NCBI RefSeq assembly: GCF_014230055.1
Contig: NZ_JACHVA010000138.1
Location: 108,487-172,486, forward strand
Direction of reading: 5' to 3'
DNA: 64,000 nucleotides
Source: Puniceicoccus vermicola
GTDB lineage: Bacteria; Verrucomicrobiota; Verrucomicrobiia; Opitutales; Puniceicoccaceae
A program made the position numbers and the translations under genes. The notes beneath the pieces are model-generated. The model worked only from the letters and a program-made list of their open reading frames with translations, did not search any database and had not been told where the DNA came from. Positions 17,651-26,356 of this stretch are shown here, piece by piece. Positions within the stretch are counted from its first letter, which is position 1; each line of letters begins with the position of its first letter.

Positions 17651-20600
17651 ATGCTGACGACCACACTCGGATTCTCGCACGGAAAAGCGGCAATCACCGC
17701 GTTTCTCTGTTTTACTTTAATCGGCGCGCCCAGCTCGTTGTCCGGCAATCCTACTGAGGTGTTATTTCCCCGGATGGCGATCACTCCCGTGCCCGTGGGC
17801 GAGGAGCCGGGAGTCGAGGAGACCGAGGCATTTCGGATCGTGGTCGAATCTTTGCGGGACTGGCGAGAGGAGGACGGGCTTGTGGAGGCGCTTGCTTGGC
17901 TCCAGCTCAACCCCAATAGCCCATGGGCACCCGCTTTGCGCGCGAATCTAGGTATGATCTACTCGCAGAGTGGCAGTTTTACTCGTGCCATCGAGGAATG
18001 GAAAGCAGCGTGGGAGGCTACGAAAGATGCCCCCCAAGGCACACATGAATATCATTTTGCCAACCGCGTGGCCTCCGAATTATCGGCGCTCTATTCGAGG
18101 CTCGGACGGGTGCCTGAGCTGGCCGGGGTGCTGGCTGAGTTCGAGTCACGGCCGGTGGAGGGGGTCGCCAGTCGCCGCTTGGAGAGTGCCCGAGCCGCGA
18201 TGGCCTCCATGGTGCTGCGCCCGGAGGGTGCTTTCAAGTGTGGTCCTTACGCGCTTCAGACCATCTTGCGACACTCGACGGAACAAACACCCGCCCAGGC
18301 GGAACTCATTGCCGAGACGGACTCCACTCCACAGGGATTCAGTTTATACGAGGTATACATGCTGTCGGAGGAGCTGGGGATGAACTTGCAGATGGCCTTT
18401 CGCCAGCCGGGCGCGGAACTGCCACTCCCAGCCGTGGCCCATTGGCGTTCGAATCATTTTGCCGCGGTTATCGCCGAGGATGATGAGGGTTGGGTGGTGG
18501 ACGATCCTACTTTTCAGCGTCGGATTCATTTTTCCGAGGCCGCTCTCGATGACGAGGCCAGCGGCTATTTTCTGATTTCCGCCGGCGAGTTGCCGGAGGG
18601 CTGGAGAGGGGTGGCCCAAGTAGAAGCGGAAGAGGTCTTCGGGCGCGGAGCCCCCGACGATACCAGTGAAGAGGATGAATGTCCCGGCGATAGCGAAACG
18701 GGCGGAGACTGCAATGGTGGGAAGGGGATGCCCGGCTACTCGTTCTCCACCTTCCATGCGGCACTCATTGTTCGCGACACTCCCATTGTGCAGGAATCCC
18801 CGGTAGGTCGTTCCATCCCTTTCACGATCACCTACAACCACCGCTCGAACGAAGACGATTCGCACGCGGTCGGGGGGCTGCTCGGTTCCAAATGGACCCA
18901 CAATTGGCGGGTATATCTTGAAGAAGAAACTTCGGGAAGCGTTTCCAGTTGGCGCCTCCGGACCGCTTCGAATCGCACGGAACTGTACGAAACCGATGGC
19001 ACCGCCTCCGCCCACCACCACATCAGCCAAGCCCAATTGGTGCCCGCCTCCGGCAGCTCGTCGTTCCCGTCGAGGCAGTTGGCCAATGGAGCCATGCAGA
19101 TTTTCGGCCATGAGGTCGAGATCATCGGCGGCCCCGATCTGTATTTTCTGACCGAGTCGATCGATCCCCAGGGCAACAGCATCCTCCTTCACTATGACGG
19201 CCAGGACCGTCTGATTGCGATTGAAGACGCTCTCGGGCGGGAGATCACCCTGGAATACGATGACACGCCCGTGAGCGGCGATCCCGAGGCCATCTACCGG
19301 ATCCGCTCGGTGGTTCTGGAAGATGAACGTGAGGCGGCTTTCGGCTACTCCGATGGGATGCTGAACTCGGTGACCGATATGGCTGGAATGACCTCCAATT
19401 TCAGCTATCAGGATGACGCGCAAAGCGATTTCATCACCGAGATGGAAACTCCCTATGGAGTGACCGAATTCGAACGTCTTGAATACGAGGGGTATTTTTC
19501 CGGTCCGGGCTATCAAGGGCTCATGGTCCTGCGTCACGGGGTCGAGGCGACCAATCCCCTAGGCCAAAAAGAACGGATCGAATTCAGCTTCGATTTCTTT
19601 TGGGCGGTCGGATACGATGGCTGGAGGTTTACTTTAGAGGAAGCCGAGATGAGCTACCAAGAGATCGATGATTTTATTGATCAGCACTGGATCTTGAATT
19701 CGATTCCCACGAGCGAGATTCCCACGTACTCCCAGATGCCGGTCAATTTGTATTATCCGAGTGAAGGCACCACCGTCCACTGGGATTACAAAACTTACAA
19801 GGAGTTTCCTCCCGATCCCGAGACCGGGGAGAATTACAGCAAAGGCATCCAGACGCACTGGCTTCGGGACCGCAATAACAAGGACGTGACCGTGCCCATC
19901 CGCTCCAGTGTCAAGAATCCGTTGAAGAATCGGGTCTGGTATCGCTACGAGGACCAGTTGTTTTACTATGCGGATCCCCTGCACGCGGGCGTCTCGGCCC
20001 AACCCATCCAGATCGGGCGCATTATCGAGGATGACCGCTTCGAGTCGACCGAAATGCAGTACAATGCCGATGGCCGATTGACGCATTTCACCGATCCCGA
20101 GGGTCGGGAGACGGAGTACGTCTACGCTGCCAACGGCATCGATCTACTGGAGGTGCGCCAGAAAGTGGGATCGGGATGGGTGACCGTGCTCGAGTACGAG
20201 AATTACGGCAACCATCTCCCTGGAAAACGGATCGACGGTTCCGGCAACGAAACCCTCTACCAGTACAATGCCCAGGGGCAGCTGACCGCAGTGACCAATC
20301 CCCTTCTGGAAACCACGACCTACGTCTACCACAATCGCCCCATCTTCGATCCCCAAACCGAAGCCGCCTCCGGCTACGGCTACTTAGTGGCGATTCTGGG
20401 GCCCGACAACCAGTTGCTCCAGTCCGTCGGCTATGACGCCTCCGGTCGCCCGGCGGTAATCGAGGATTCCGAAGGACGCACCGTCGCCATCGAATACGAC
20501 GACCTCGATCGACGCACCAAAGTCACCTATCCCGATGCGACCTTTGAGGAGTGGACCTACGAACGTCTGGATGTGGCCTCCTACCGCGACCGGGAAGGCC

Positions 20601-22909
20601 GGGTGACGAGCTTTCTCCACAGCCCTCTCGGGCAACTCATGGTGGTGACCGATCCCGAAGGACAGATCACCCAGTATGACTATTGCACCTGCGGAGATAT
20701 CAAAACCATCACCGACCCTGCCGGCAACAGCACTTGGTGGCGATACGACATCCAGGGCCGGGTGACGAAAAAGATCTATCCGGACGGATCCGAAGTTCAC
20801 TACGAGTACGATCCGGCCAGCGGGCGCCTCGCCTCCAGTACCGATGCGATGGGTCAGGAAACGCTCGTCGCGTACACCGTTGGCGGTGAGGTCGACACCC
20901 TTTCCTATGCCAACACCGTCCACCCGCCCCCCGCCGTTGCGTTCACCTACGATCCCGAGTTCAACCGGCTGAGTAGCATGACTGACGGCACCGGCACCAC
21001 CGCCTGGACCTACCATCCCTTCGACGGGCAGACCCCCGGAGCCGGGCAGGTCCACACCGTGACCGGCCCGTTCACCGACAGCACCATCGCCTACACGTAC
21101 GATGAACTGGGTCGCCGCACCGGACGCACCATCGATGGCGCGGCCAACGGCGAGTCATGGGAATTGGATCCGCTCGGGCGCGTTCCCGAGATCACCAACA
21201 ACCTCGGGGTGTTTGAATATGCCTATCTCAACGATACTCCCCAGCTGAAGGAAATACAGTATCCGGACGGTCAAAAAACCCTATACTCCTACTACGGCAA
21301 CCAGCAGGACCGTCGCCTGGAGCGCATCGAGCACCAAGCCGCCGGAGGGGCTCTTATAGCCGCCCACGAATACAGCTACAACCCCGATGGCATCATCACC
21401 GCATGGCAACAGCAGGGCTCCGGGTTTCCGGATCAGACTTGGCAATTCGGCTACGATGAGATAAACCAATTGACCTCCGCCGTGCTCAAAGACCCACAAG
21501 ACGCCATCCTGCAAACCCTGGACTGGACCTATGATCCAGCCGGCAACCGCATTGGCGAACAGATCGACGGCGGCGGGCTGGTCCCCGCCAGCCACAACGA
21601 ACTCAACCAACTCACCGAAGACGGCGGCGGACCCATCCGCTTCGCGGGGAGCATCGACGAGCCCAGCCAAGTCTGGGTCGCGGGTCACGAGGCCCAAATG
21701 CGTAACGGGACGGACTTCGAAGCCTGGCTGGAGCTACCGCCCGGCACACACCAGGTCGACATCACCGCTCAGGACTATTCCGAGAACAGCACGATCCAAA
21801 CCTTCGAAGTCCACATCGCCGACGAAGGTCAGATTACTCTGACATATGACCTCAACGGTAACCTAATAAGCCGCATCTCCGACTCCACCATCACCACCTA
21901 CGAGTGGGACGCCGCCAACCGCCTCATCGCCATCGAAGTTGAGGAAGAGACTCGGAGTGAATTCATGTACGACGGCTTCTCTCGCCGGGTGGGTATCACT
22001 GAAAAAGAGTGGGACAGCCAAACCGAGAACTGGGAACTGGTTACCGAAAACCTCTACCTCTGGGACGGCTTGGCCGTCGCAGAGGAGCGCTCTGGCATCG
22101 ATGGCGCGACCGTCGAGAAGCGCTTCTACCCGCAGGGGGTGGAAATCGTAACCGGAACGGAAGCGGGCACGTACACCTACCGGACCGACCACTTGGGTAG
22201 CATCCGCGAGATCGTCGATGATCAAGGCAATCTTGCCGCCCGGTTCGATTACTCACCGTGGGGCGAGATGGAGTCGGTCTCCGGTAGCTTTGATTTGGAT
22301 TTCGGCTATACGGGGCACTTTATCCACCAGCCTAGCGGATTGTCCCTCGCCCCCTTCCGCGCTTATGATGCCGGACTGGGACGGTGGCTCTCGCGAGATC
22401 CGATTGGAGTGACCGGGGGATTGAATTTGTACGGGTACGTGGGGAATAGTCCACTTAGCTGGATTGATCCATTTGGGCTGCGGCCTTGTTCTGAAATTCG
22501 ATCCGATATCGATGAGGCAAAAGCAGAATATAATAGTGTCGAAAAAAATAATGACGCTTTGGCTAAAATTGCTTCGGGGGCGAGGGTTTTCAACGCGGAC
22601 GGCGCTTCGCAAAATGATATAGACAATGCGATAGCCGATGGTGCAGTAGTAATAAAGACACGTGGCTCAGCAATGATGGGAGGAGATTCAGAGCTACTAT
22701 CCGAATTTGAAAACTCTGCTTGGCATTCCACGGTCGGATTCTTCCAACATGCAGGCTCTCAAGTGTGGGGAGGACTAGCGAATGGATTCAATCCGATTAG
22801 GAATTGGGCAGATGGTGAACTCATGAGGAATCACAGTTATCAAAAATTTCTTGCAGATAGGGTTGGAGAGCTTCTCGACGAGTTAGACGAGACAGATTGT
22901 GGAGGTTGA
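17651..22909 (+). CDS. Giant RHS protein with TPR and C39-type peptidase domains
   Basis: This 1752-residue protein is probably secreted; a hydrophobic region lies at residues about 13-31. TPR-like helices (about 88-150) precede a papain-fold C39 peptidase domain with likely catalytic Cys197 (AFKCGPYALQ), His269 (RSNHFAAV) and Asp284 or 285 (WVVDDPTF). An acidic Cys-bearing linker (332-355) leads to an RHS/YD-repeat cage, about residues 385-1600, with many G-R-x(n)-Y-x-Y-D/E-x-x-G/N-R units. The core ends in RDPIGVTGGLNLYGYVGNSP and DPFGL (1606-1610). The last 140 residues after PFGLRP form an AT-rich, unrecognised tip. RHS cages hold a toxic tip; here a peptidase sits at the N-terminus instead of the usual secretion marker. 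The gene after it is in the immunity position. Confidence 0.9.
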   Translation: MLTTTLGFSHGKAAITAFLCFTLIGAPSSLSGNPTEVLFPRMAITPVPVGEEPGVEETEAFRIVVESLRDWREEDGLVEALAWLQLNPNSPWAPALRANLGMIYSQSGSFTRAIEEWKAAWEATKDAPQGTHEYHFANRVASELSALYSRLGRVPELAGVLAEFESRPVEGVASRRLESARAAMASMVLRPEGAFKCGPYALQTILRHSTEQTPAQAELIAETDSTPQGFSLYEVYMLSEELGMNLQMAFRQPGAELPLPAVAHWRSNHFAAVIAEDDEGWVVDDPTFQRRIHFSEAALDDEASGYFLISAGELPEGWRGVAQVEAEEVFGRGAPDDTSEEDECPGDSETGGDCNGGKGMPGYSFSTFHAALIVRDTPIVQESPVGRSIPFTITYNHRSNEDDSHAVGGLLGSKWTHNWRVYLEEETSGSVSSWRLRTASNRTELYETDGTASAHHHISQAQLVPASGSSSFPSRQLANGAMQIFGHEVEIIGGPDLYFLTESIDPQGNSILLHYDGQDRLIAIEDALGREITLEYDDTPVSGDPEAIYRIRSVVLEDEREAAFGYSDGMLNSVTDMAGMTSNFSYQDDAQSDFITEMETPYGVTEFERLEYEGYFSGPGYQGLMVLRHGVEATNPLGQKERIEFSFDFFWAVGYDGWRFTLEEAEMSYQEIDDFIDQHWILNSIPTSEIPTYSQMPVNLYYPSEGTTVHWDYKTYKEFPPDPETGENYSKGIQTHWLRDRNNKDVTVPIRSSVKNPLKNRVWYRYEDQLFYYADPLHAGVSAQPIQIGRIIEDDRFESTEMQYNADGRLTHFTDPEGRETEYVYAANGIDLLEVRQKVGSGWVTVLEYENYGNHLPGKRIDGSGNETLYQYNAQGQLTAVTNPLLETTTYVYHNRPIFDPQTEAASGYGYLVAILGPDNQLLQSVGYDASGRPAVIEDSEGRTVAIEYDDLDRRTKVTYPDATFEEWTYERLDVASYRDREGRVTSFLHSPLGQLMVVTDPEGQITQYDYCTCGDIKTITDPAGNSTWWRYDIQGRVTKKIYPDGSEVHYEYDPASGRLASSTDAMGQETLVAYTVGGEVDTLSYANTVHPPPAVAFTYDPEFNRLSSMTDGTGTTAWTYHPFDGQTPGAGQVHTVTGPFTDSTIAYTYDELGRRTGRTIDGAANGESWELDPLGRVPEITNNLGVFEYAYLNDTPQLKEIQYPDGQKTLYSYYGNQQDRRLERIEHQAAGGALIAAHEYSYNPDGIITAWQQQGSGFPDQTWQFGYDEINQLTSAVLKDPQDAILQTLDWTYDPAGNRIGEQIDGGGLVPASHNELNQLTEDGGGPIRFAGSIDEPSQVWVAGHEAQMRNGTDFEAWLELPPGTHQVDITAQDYSENSTIQTFEVHIADEGQITLTYDLNGNLISRISDSTITTYEWDAANRLIAIEVEEETRSEFMYDGFSRRVGITEKEWDSQTENWELVTENLYLWDGLAVAEERSGIDGATVEKRFYPQGVEIVTGTEAGTYTYRTDHLGSIREIVDDQGNLAARFDYSPWGEMESVSGSFDLDFGYTGHFIHQPSGLSLAPFRAYDAGLGRWLSRDPIGVTGGLNLYGYVGNSPLSWIDPFGLRPCSEIRSDIDEAKAEYNSVEKNNDALAKIASGARVFNADGASQNDIDNAIADGAVVIKTRGSAMMGGDSELLSEFENSAWHSTVGFFQHAGSQVWGGLANGFNPIRNWADGELMRNHSYQKFLADRVGELLDELDETDCGG

Positions 22910-22911
22910 GA

Positions 22912-23190
22912 ATGAACAAGAAGATTTTTGGTGAGACTTTCTTATTCCTTCTTTGGAGTATGATTTTGTTTTTTATAACTCTTTCTTTTTCGTCTGCTCA
23001 CATAAAAATTAGCGGAATCAATTTATATTTAGTTATTTATTTAATAGCATTTTCCCTGGTCACAACACTGGGGGTGGTAGCATTTTCAAAAAGAAAGAAC
23101 GCTACAGGATTTTTTCTTATATTGATCCAGTTTTTAATGACGGTTTTCTCATACGCGAGTATCCCAAGCTTTGTTGCGACTCCGTATTAA
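22912..23190 (+). CDS. Small membrane protein, candidate immunity protein for the RHS tip
   Basis: The start at 22912 is two bases after the RHS stop, with GGAGG at 22901-22905 inside the preceding codons as a good ribosome site. The 92-residue product has three predicted membrane helices (ETFLFLLWSMILFFITLSFS, LYLVIYLIAFSLVTTLGVVA, GFFLILIQFLMTVFSYASI). The gene is far more AT-rich than its surroundings, as is the RHS tip it follows. By analogy with polymorphic toxins, a membrane immunity protein would suggest a tip acting at the inner membrane; this is inference from position only. Confidence 0.6.
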   Translation: MNKKIFGETFLFLLWSMILFFITLSFSSAHIKISGINLYLVIYLIAFSLVTTLGVVAFSKRKNATGFFLILIQFLMTVFSYASIPSFVATPY

Positions 23191-23310
23191 GATTAGAATA
23201 TACGCGAGCCGACCAAAGAGCATATTTCCATATAAAAGACGTCGGGTCTTCATCTTTTTAGTCGGCGATTTGGTGGAATCCTCCTGAGAGTAATCAAATT
23301 GGTCTACAGT

Positions 23311-23613
23311 TCATTGATGATACACCTTTTTAAGGTGAATTATGGTTGCCAGCGACCTGATTTTGTCATGTTCGAAAGCTTTGAAGACATTTGCCGCAAC
23401 CACAGCTGGATCGGAGCCACATATTCGGCAATGTTCCCAAAACTCGATTACATTGAGTCGACGTTCTCCGAGTTCGATGCGTCCGATAAAACTATGCTCT
23501 CTTTTTAGAAGATGGGCGAGTTGTCGCTGGGTGAGCCCCGTTTCTTTGCGAAGCTCAATCAAGATGACAGTCTGGAGCCCGCCGACATGCGGGTGGTTGC
23601 TCAACTCATCCAT
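23311..23613 (-). CDS. Xre-family HTH regulator
   Basis: I chose the ATG at 23613 (MDELSNHPHVGGLQTVILIE), giving 100 residues; an upstream in-frame TTG at 23658 would add 15. The domain LRKETGLTQRQLAHLLKREH, SFIGRIELGERRLNVIEFWE is a typical Xre HTH with a C-terminal helical tail. It lies between the RHS immunity-like gene and the decayed RHS fragment and reads opposite to them. No toxin partner is adjacent. Confidence 0.75.
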   Translation of the reverse strand: MDELSNHPHVGGLQTVILIELRKETGLTQRQLAHLLKREHSFIGRIELGERRLNVIEFWEHCRICGSDPAVVAANVFKAFEHDKIRSLATIIHLKKVYHQ

Positions 23614-23710
23614 GACGAAACCGAAAAAATGCGTGCTTGCCTGTGTCGTTTCAGACAAGCCGATTAATACAAGTGCCCGTCTCCGTACAAGTTACAGCCA
23701 AGTCGCCGGA

Positions 23711-23950
23711 TGGGCCCACGAATACAGCTACAACCCCGACGGTATCATCACCGCCGAGGATTATTCCGAGAACTGCACGTTCCAGACCTTCGAGGTGGAA
23801 ATCGCCGACGAGGGTCAGGTTTTCCTGACGTACGATTTTAACGAAAATCTTATCTCCCGCGTATCCGACACAACGGTCACCACTTACGAGTGGGACGCCG
23901 CCAACCGCCTCATTACCATCGAGGTCGAGGAAGAACGCTTACGTTGGATA
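23711..23950 (+). pseudogene. Decayed RHS fragment with internal deletion
   Basis: In one frame it encodes HEYSYNPDGIITAEDYSENC and then TFQTFEVEIADEGQVFLTYD and TTYEWDAANRLITIEVEEE. It matches two separate parts of the full RHS gene (about 21366-21406 and 21770-21950) joined at GIITA. The parent has ATCACCGC at both junction points, so the 370-bp gap could have been lost by recombination between them. It has no start or end of its own and breaks off at 23950. It looks like the remnant of an older RHS copy or displaced C-terminus. Confidence 0.8.
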
Positions 23951-24488
23951 AGGATTCAATGTGGGGAGAGTTGATTTAGCATTCTTTCTTTTTGGAATGG
24001 TAAGCATATTGGACTTCGCTACTGTTCAGTGACGAGCAACTGCGCCTGATGAACAAATTGCTCATCGCGGCGGGGGGCAATCGGGAGATCTATCCACTGT
24101 TGGGCTTGGTGTCTGAGGAGGATCTGTCGGTTTCGCCTTTTATTTTCCCCAAAAATCCGATAGGATCGAGGACGTGGCCGACACACTGGTACAGATAAAA
24201 TCCTTTCTCCCCTCCACGGCAGAGCCCGCTAATCCCCTCGTCCCGTCTCGACCCTTCGAAGGCCAGCCACCCGGGAAAGCTCTAAATCCACACTTTACCG
24301 GACAGTAAATCACCGATACAATAATTTTGACGAAAATTAGGAGCGCATCGTATTTACAAATCATCGAAATTATATCGACCGCGGTCACCTCACCCCGACC
24401 CGATCCCCAAGATCCCGCCGAGATAGTGTAGTGGCGCCAGCGTTACAACCTCTCCAACACAACCCAAACCCAAACAACCCAAAACCCC
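23951..24488. other. Gene-poor stretch with a possible coding remnant
   Basis: From about 24034 to 24198 one plus-strand frame reads FSDEQLRLMNKLLIAAGGNR and continues to a stop at 24196-24198, without a convincing start, and may be the tail of a lost gene; I do not recognise it. An inverted repeat AATTTT-GACG-AAAATT lies at 24323-24338 in AT-rich DNA that probably holds the promoter of the symporter gene. The last 50 bases before 24489 are almost pure A and C and lack a Shine-Dalgarno sequence. Confidence 0.4.
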
Positions 24489-26270
24489 ATGGAACCTCTT
24501 GACTGGCTAATGATCGCCGGGTACTTCGCGCTTCTGCTCGGAGTCGCCTGGTGGGTAATCCGCAAAAAGAACGAAACCGCTGACGACTACTTCCTCGCCG
24601 GACGTAATCTCGGTTGGTTTATCATCGGCGCGTCTATCTTCGCGTCCAACATCGGGTCTGAGCACCTCGTCGGTCTCGCCGGCTCCGGCGCCACCGACGG
24701 TGTCGCGATGGCCCACTACGAACTTCACGCATGGTGCCTTTTGATCCTTGGCTGGATCATGGCACCTTTTTATATGCGCTCGAAGGTCTTCACGATGCCG
24801 GAGTTCCTCGAACGCCGCTTCAGTCCCCACGCCCGGACGATCCTCTCCCTCATTTCCCTCTTCGCCTACGTTTTGACGAAGATTGCAGTGGGGATCTTTG
24901 CCGGAGGAATCGTCTTCGCCACCCTGCTTCCCGAGATCCATCTCGGGCCGCTCAATAGCTTCTGGCTCGGCTCGATTCTCGTGCTGCTCCTCACTGGAGC
25001 CTACACGATTCTAGGAGGACTCCGGGCAGTCGCCTATACTGAAGCCCTACAAACCTTCATTCTGGTATTCGGCTCGGCTCTCGTGACCTTCTACGGTCTG
25101 CGGGCGCTGGGAGACGGGAGTATCATGGCTGGCTGGGGCAACCTTCGGGAGATCGCAGGATCAGAGATGTTTAACCTCTGGAAGCCCATCGTCCGAGCGG
25201 GTGCCGAAGGCACCTGGGAGCCAATCCGGGAGATCAGTGCCAGCGGTGAGATCGTCAAGGAAGCCTGGTATTTCAACGGGAACTATCCATGGCTCTCAAT
25301 GCTCTTCTGCGCGCCGATCATCGGCCTCTGGTACTGGTGTACCGACCAATACATTGTCCAGCGCATGCTGGGTGCGCCCAATGAGAAGGAAGCCCGCCGC
25401 GGAACAATCTTTGCTTCCGGCCTGAAACTCCTGCCGGTCTTCCTCTTCATCATCCCCGGAATGATCTGCTTCGCCTTGGCTAAGAGTGGCACGGTTGCCG
25501 CCCTGTCCGCCGAGATGATCAATCCGGATACGGGGGAAGTCATTCGCGAGAACGCCCAAGCGGCCTTCCCGCTTCTCGTCCAGCACGTGCTACCGGCCGG
25601 ATTCCGCGGTATTGTGGTCGCCGGCCTCCTGGCCGCGCTGATGAGCTCCCTCGCCGGGGTTCTGAACGCGACCGCGACCCTGTTCACGATGGACTTCTAC
25701 TCCCGCATTAAGAAGAACGTGGATCAAAAGCGACTCATCTGGATTGGCCGCGTTGCCACCGCGGTGCTCGTCTGCATCGGTCTGCTCTGGATCCCCGTAA
25801 TTCAAGGCGCCAAGGGTCTCTACGATTATCTGCAAGGGGTGCAGGCCTACCTCGCCCCGCCGATCTTCGTGGTATTCTTCTTCGGAGTCTTCGTCAAACG
25901 CCTCAACGGTCCCGGCTGTCTGGCCACTCTGGTGGTTGGCTTTGCCCTTGGCCTCTTCCGATTGGCGGTGGACACACCCGCAGCCCTCATGGGCCACGTT
26001 TATGAAGAAGGAACGTTCCTCTGGATCGTGAATAACATCTTCTTCCAGTATTACTCGATCATCATTCTGATCGTCTGCATCATCACCTTCTACGTCGTCA
26101 GCTATGCCACCAAGGCACCGGACTACGAGAAGATCAGTGGTCTTACATTCGGAACGGTCACCGACGACCATCGCAAGGATTCCCGTTCGAGTCGCACTTT
26201 TGCCGACTACTTCTGGAGTGGCTTGGTGATCGTCTTCATTCTAGCCGCCTACCTCTACTTCCGCGGCTAA
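24489..26270 (+). CDS. Sodium/solute symporter, SLC5 (SglT-like) type
   Basis: This 593-residue membrane protein has about 14 helices. Family marks include ADDYFLAGRNLGWFIIGAS (about 32-50), IGSEHLVGLAGSGATDG (56-72), a GGLRAVAYTEALQTFILV segment (about 177-194) and GIVVAGLLAALMSSLAGVLN (about 376-395), which holds the Na2-site Ser pair. These point to the sugar-transporting branch (SglT/SLC5A1-like). It would import a sugar or related solute with Na+ across the inner membrane. The OprB porin gene follows after 86 bases, so the two likely form one uptake route. The leader is A/C-rich without a ribosome site. Confidence 0.9.
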   Translation: MEPLDWLMIAGYFALLLGVAWWVIRKKNETADDYFLAGRNLGWFIIGASIFASNIGSEHLVGLAGSGATDGVAMAHYELHAWCLLILGWIMAPFYMRSKVFTMPEFLERRFSPHARTILSLISLFAYVLTKIAVGIFAGGIVFATLLPEIHLGPLNSFWLGSILVLLLTGAYTILGGLRAVAYTEALQTFILVFGSALVTFYGLRALGDGSIMAGWGNLREIAGSEMFNLWKPIVRAGAEGTWEPIREISASGEIVKEAWYFNGNYPWLSMLFCAPIIGLWYWCTDQYIVQRMLGAPNEKEARRGTIFASGLKLLPVFLFIIPGMICFALAKSGTVAALSAEMINPDTGEVIRENAQAAFPLLVQHVLPAGFRGIVVAGLLAALMSSLAGVLNATATLFTMDFYSRIKKNVDQKRLIWIGRVATAVLVCIGLLWIPVIQGAKGLYDYLQGVQAYLAPPIFVVFFFGVFVKRLNGPGCLATLVVGFALGLFRLAVDTPAALMGHVYEEGTFLWIVNNIFFQYYSIIILIVCIITFYVVSYATKAPDYEKISGLTFGTVTDDHRKDSRSSRTFADYFWSGLVIVFILAAYLYFRG

Positions 26271-26282
26271 TTCCCATTCGGA

Positions 26283-26313
26283 GATACCGGGCCCGAATGA
26301 CGGGCCCGGTATC
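26283..26313. terminator. Strong hairpin between the symporter and OprB genes
   Basis: GATACCGGGCCCG (26283-26295) pairs perfectly over 13 bp with CGGGCCCGGTATC (26301-26313) around an AATGA loop. There is no T-tract after it, so it is more likely an intercistronic processing or stabilising element, or a leaky terminator, than a full terminator. Confidence 0.65.
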
Positions 26314-26356
26314 CCTCCAACCCCGACAACCCCAATATAAAAAAAAGGATCCCAAG

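Noticed and set aside
18344..19537. 397-codon antisense frame over the C39/RHS junction
   Set aside because: Shadow of the RHS gene; it lacks signal, motif and ribosome site.
22363..22731. Antisense frame over the RHS tip
   Set aside because: The tip is in frame with the RHS core through PFGLRP, and the small membrane gene follows it properly.
23299..23508. Plus-strand 69-codon frame opposite the second Xre gene
   Set aside because: It is antisense to a clear HTH gene and has no similarity or ribosome site.
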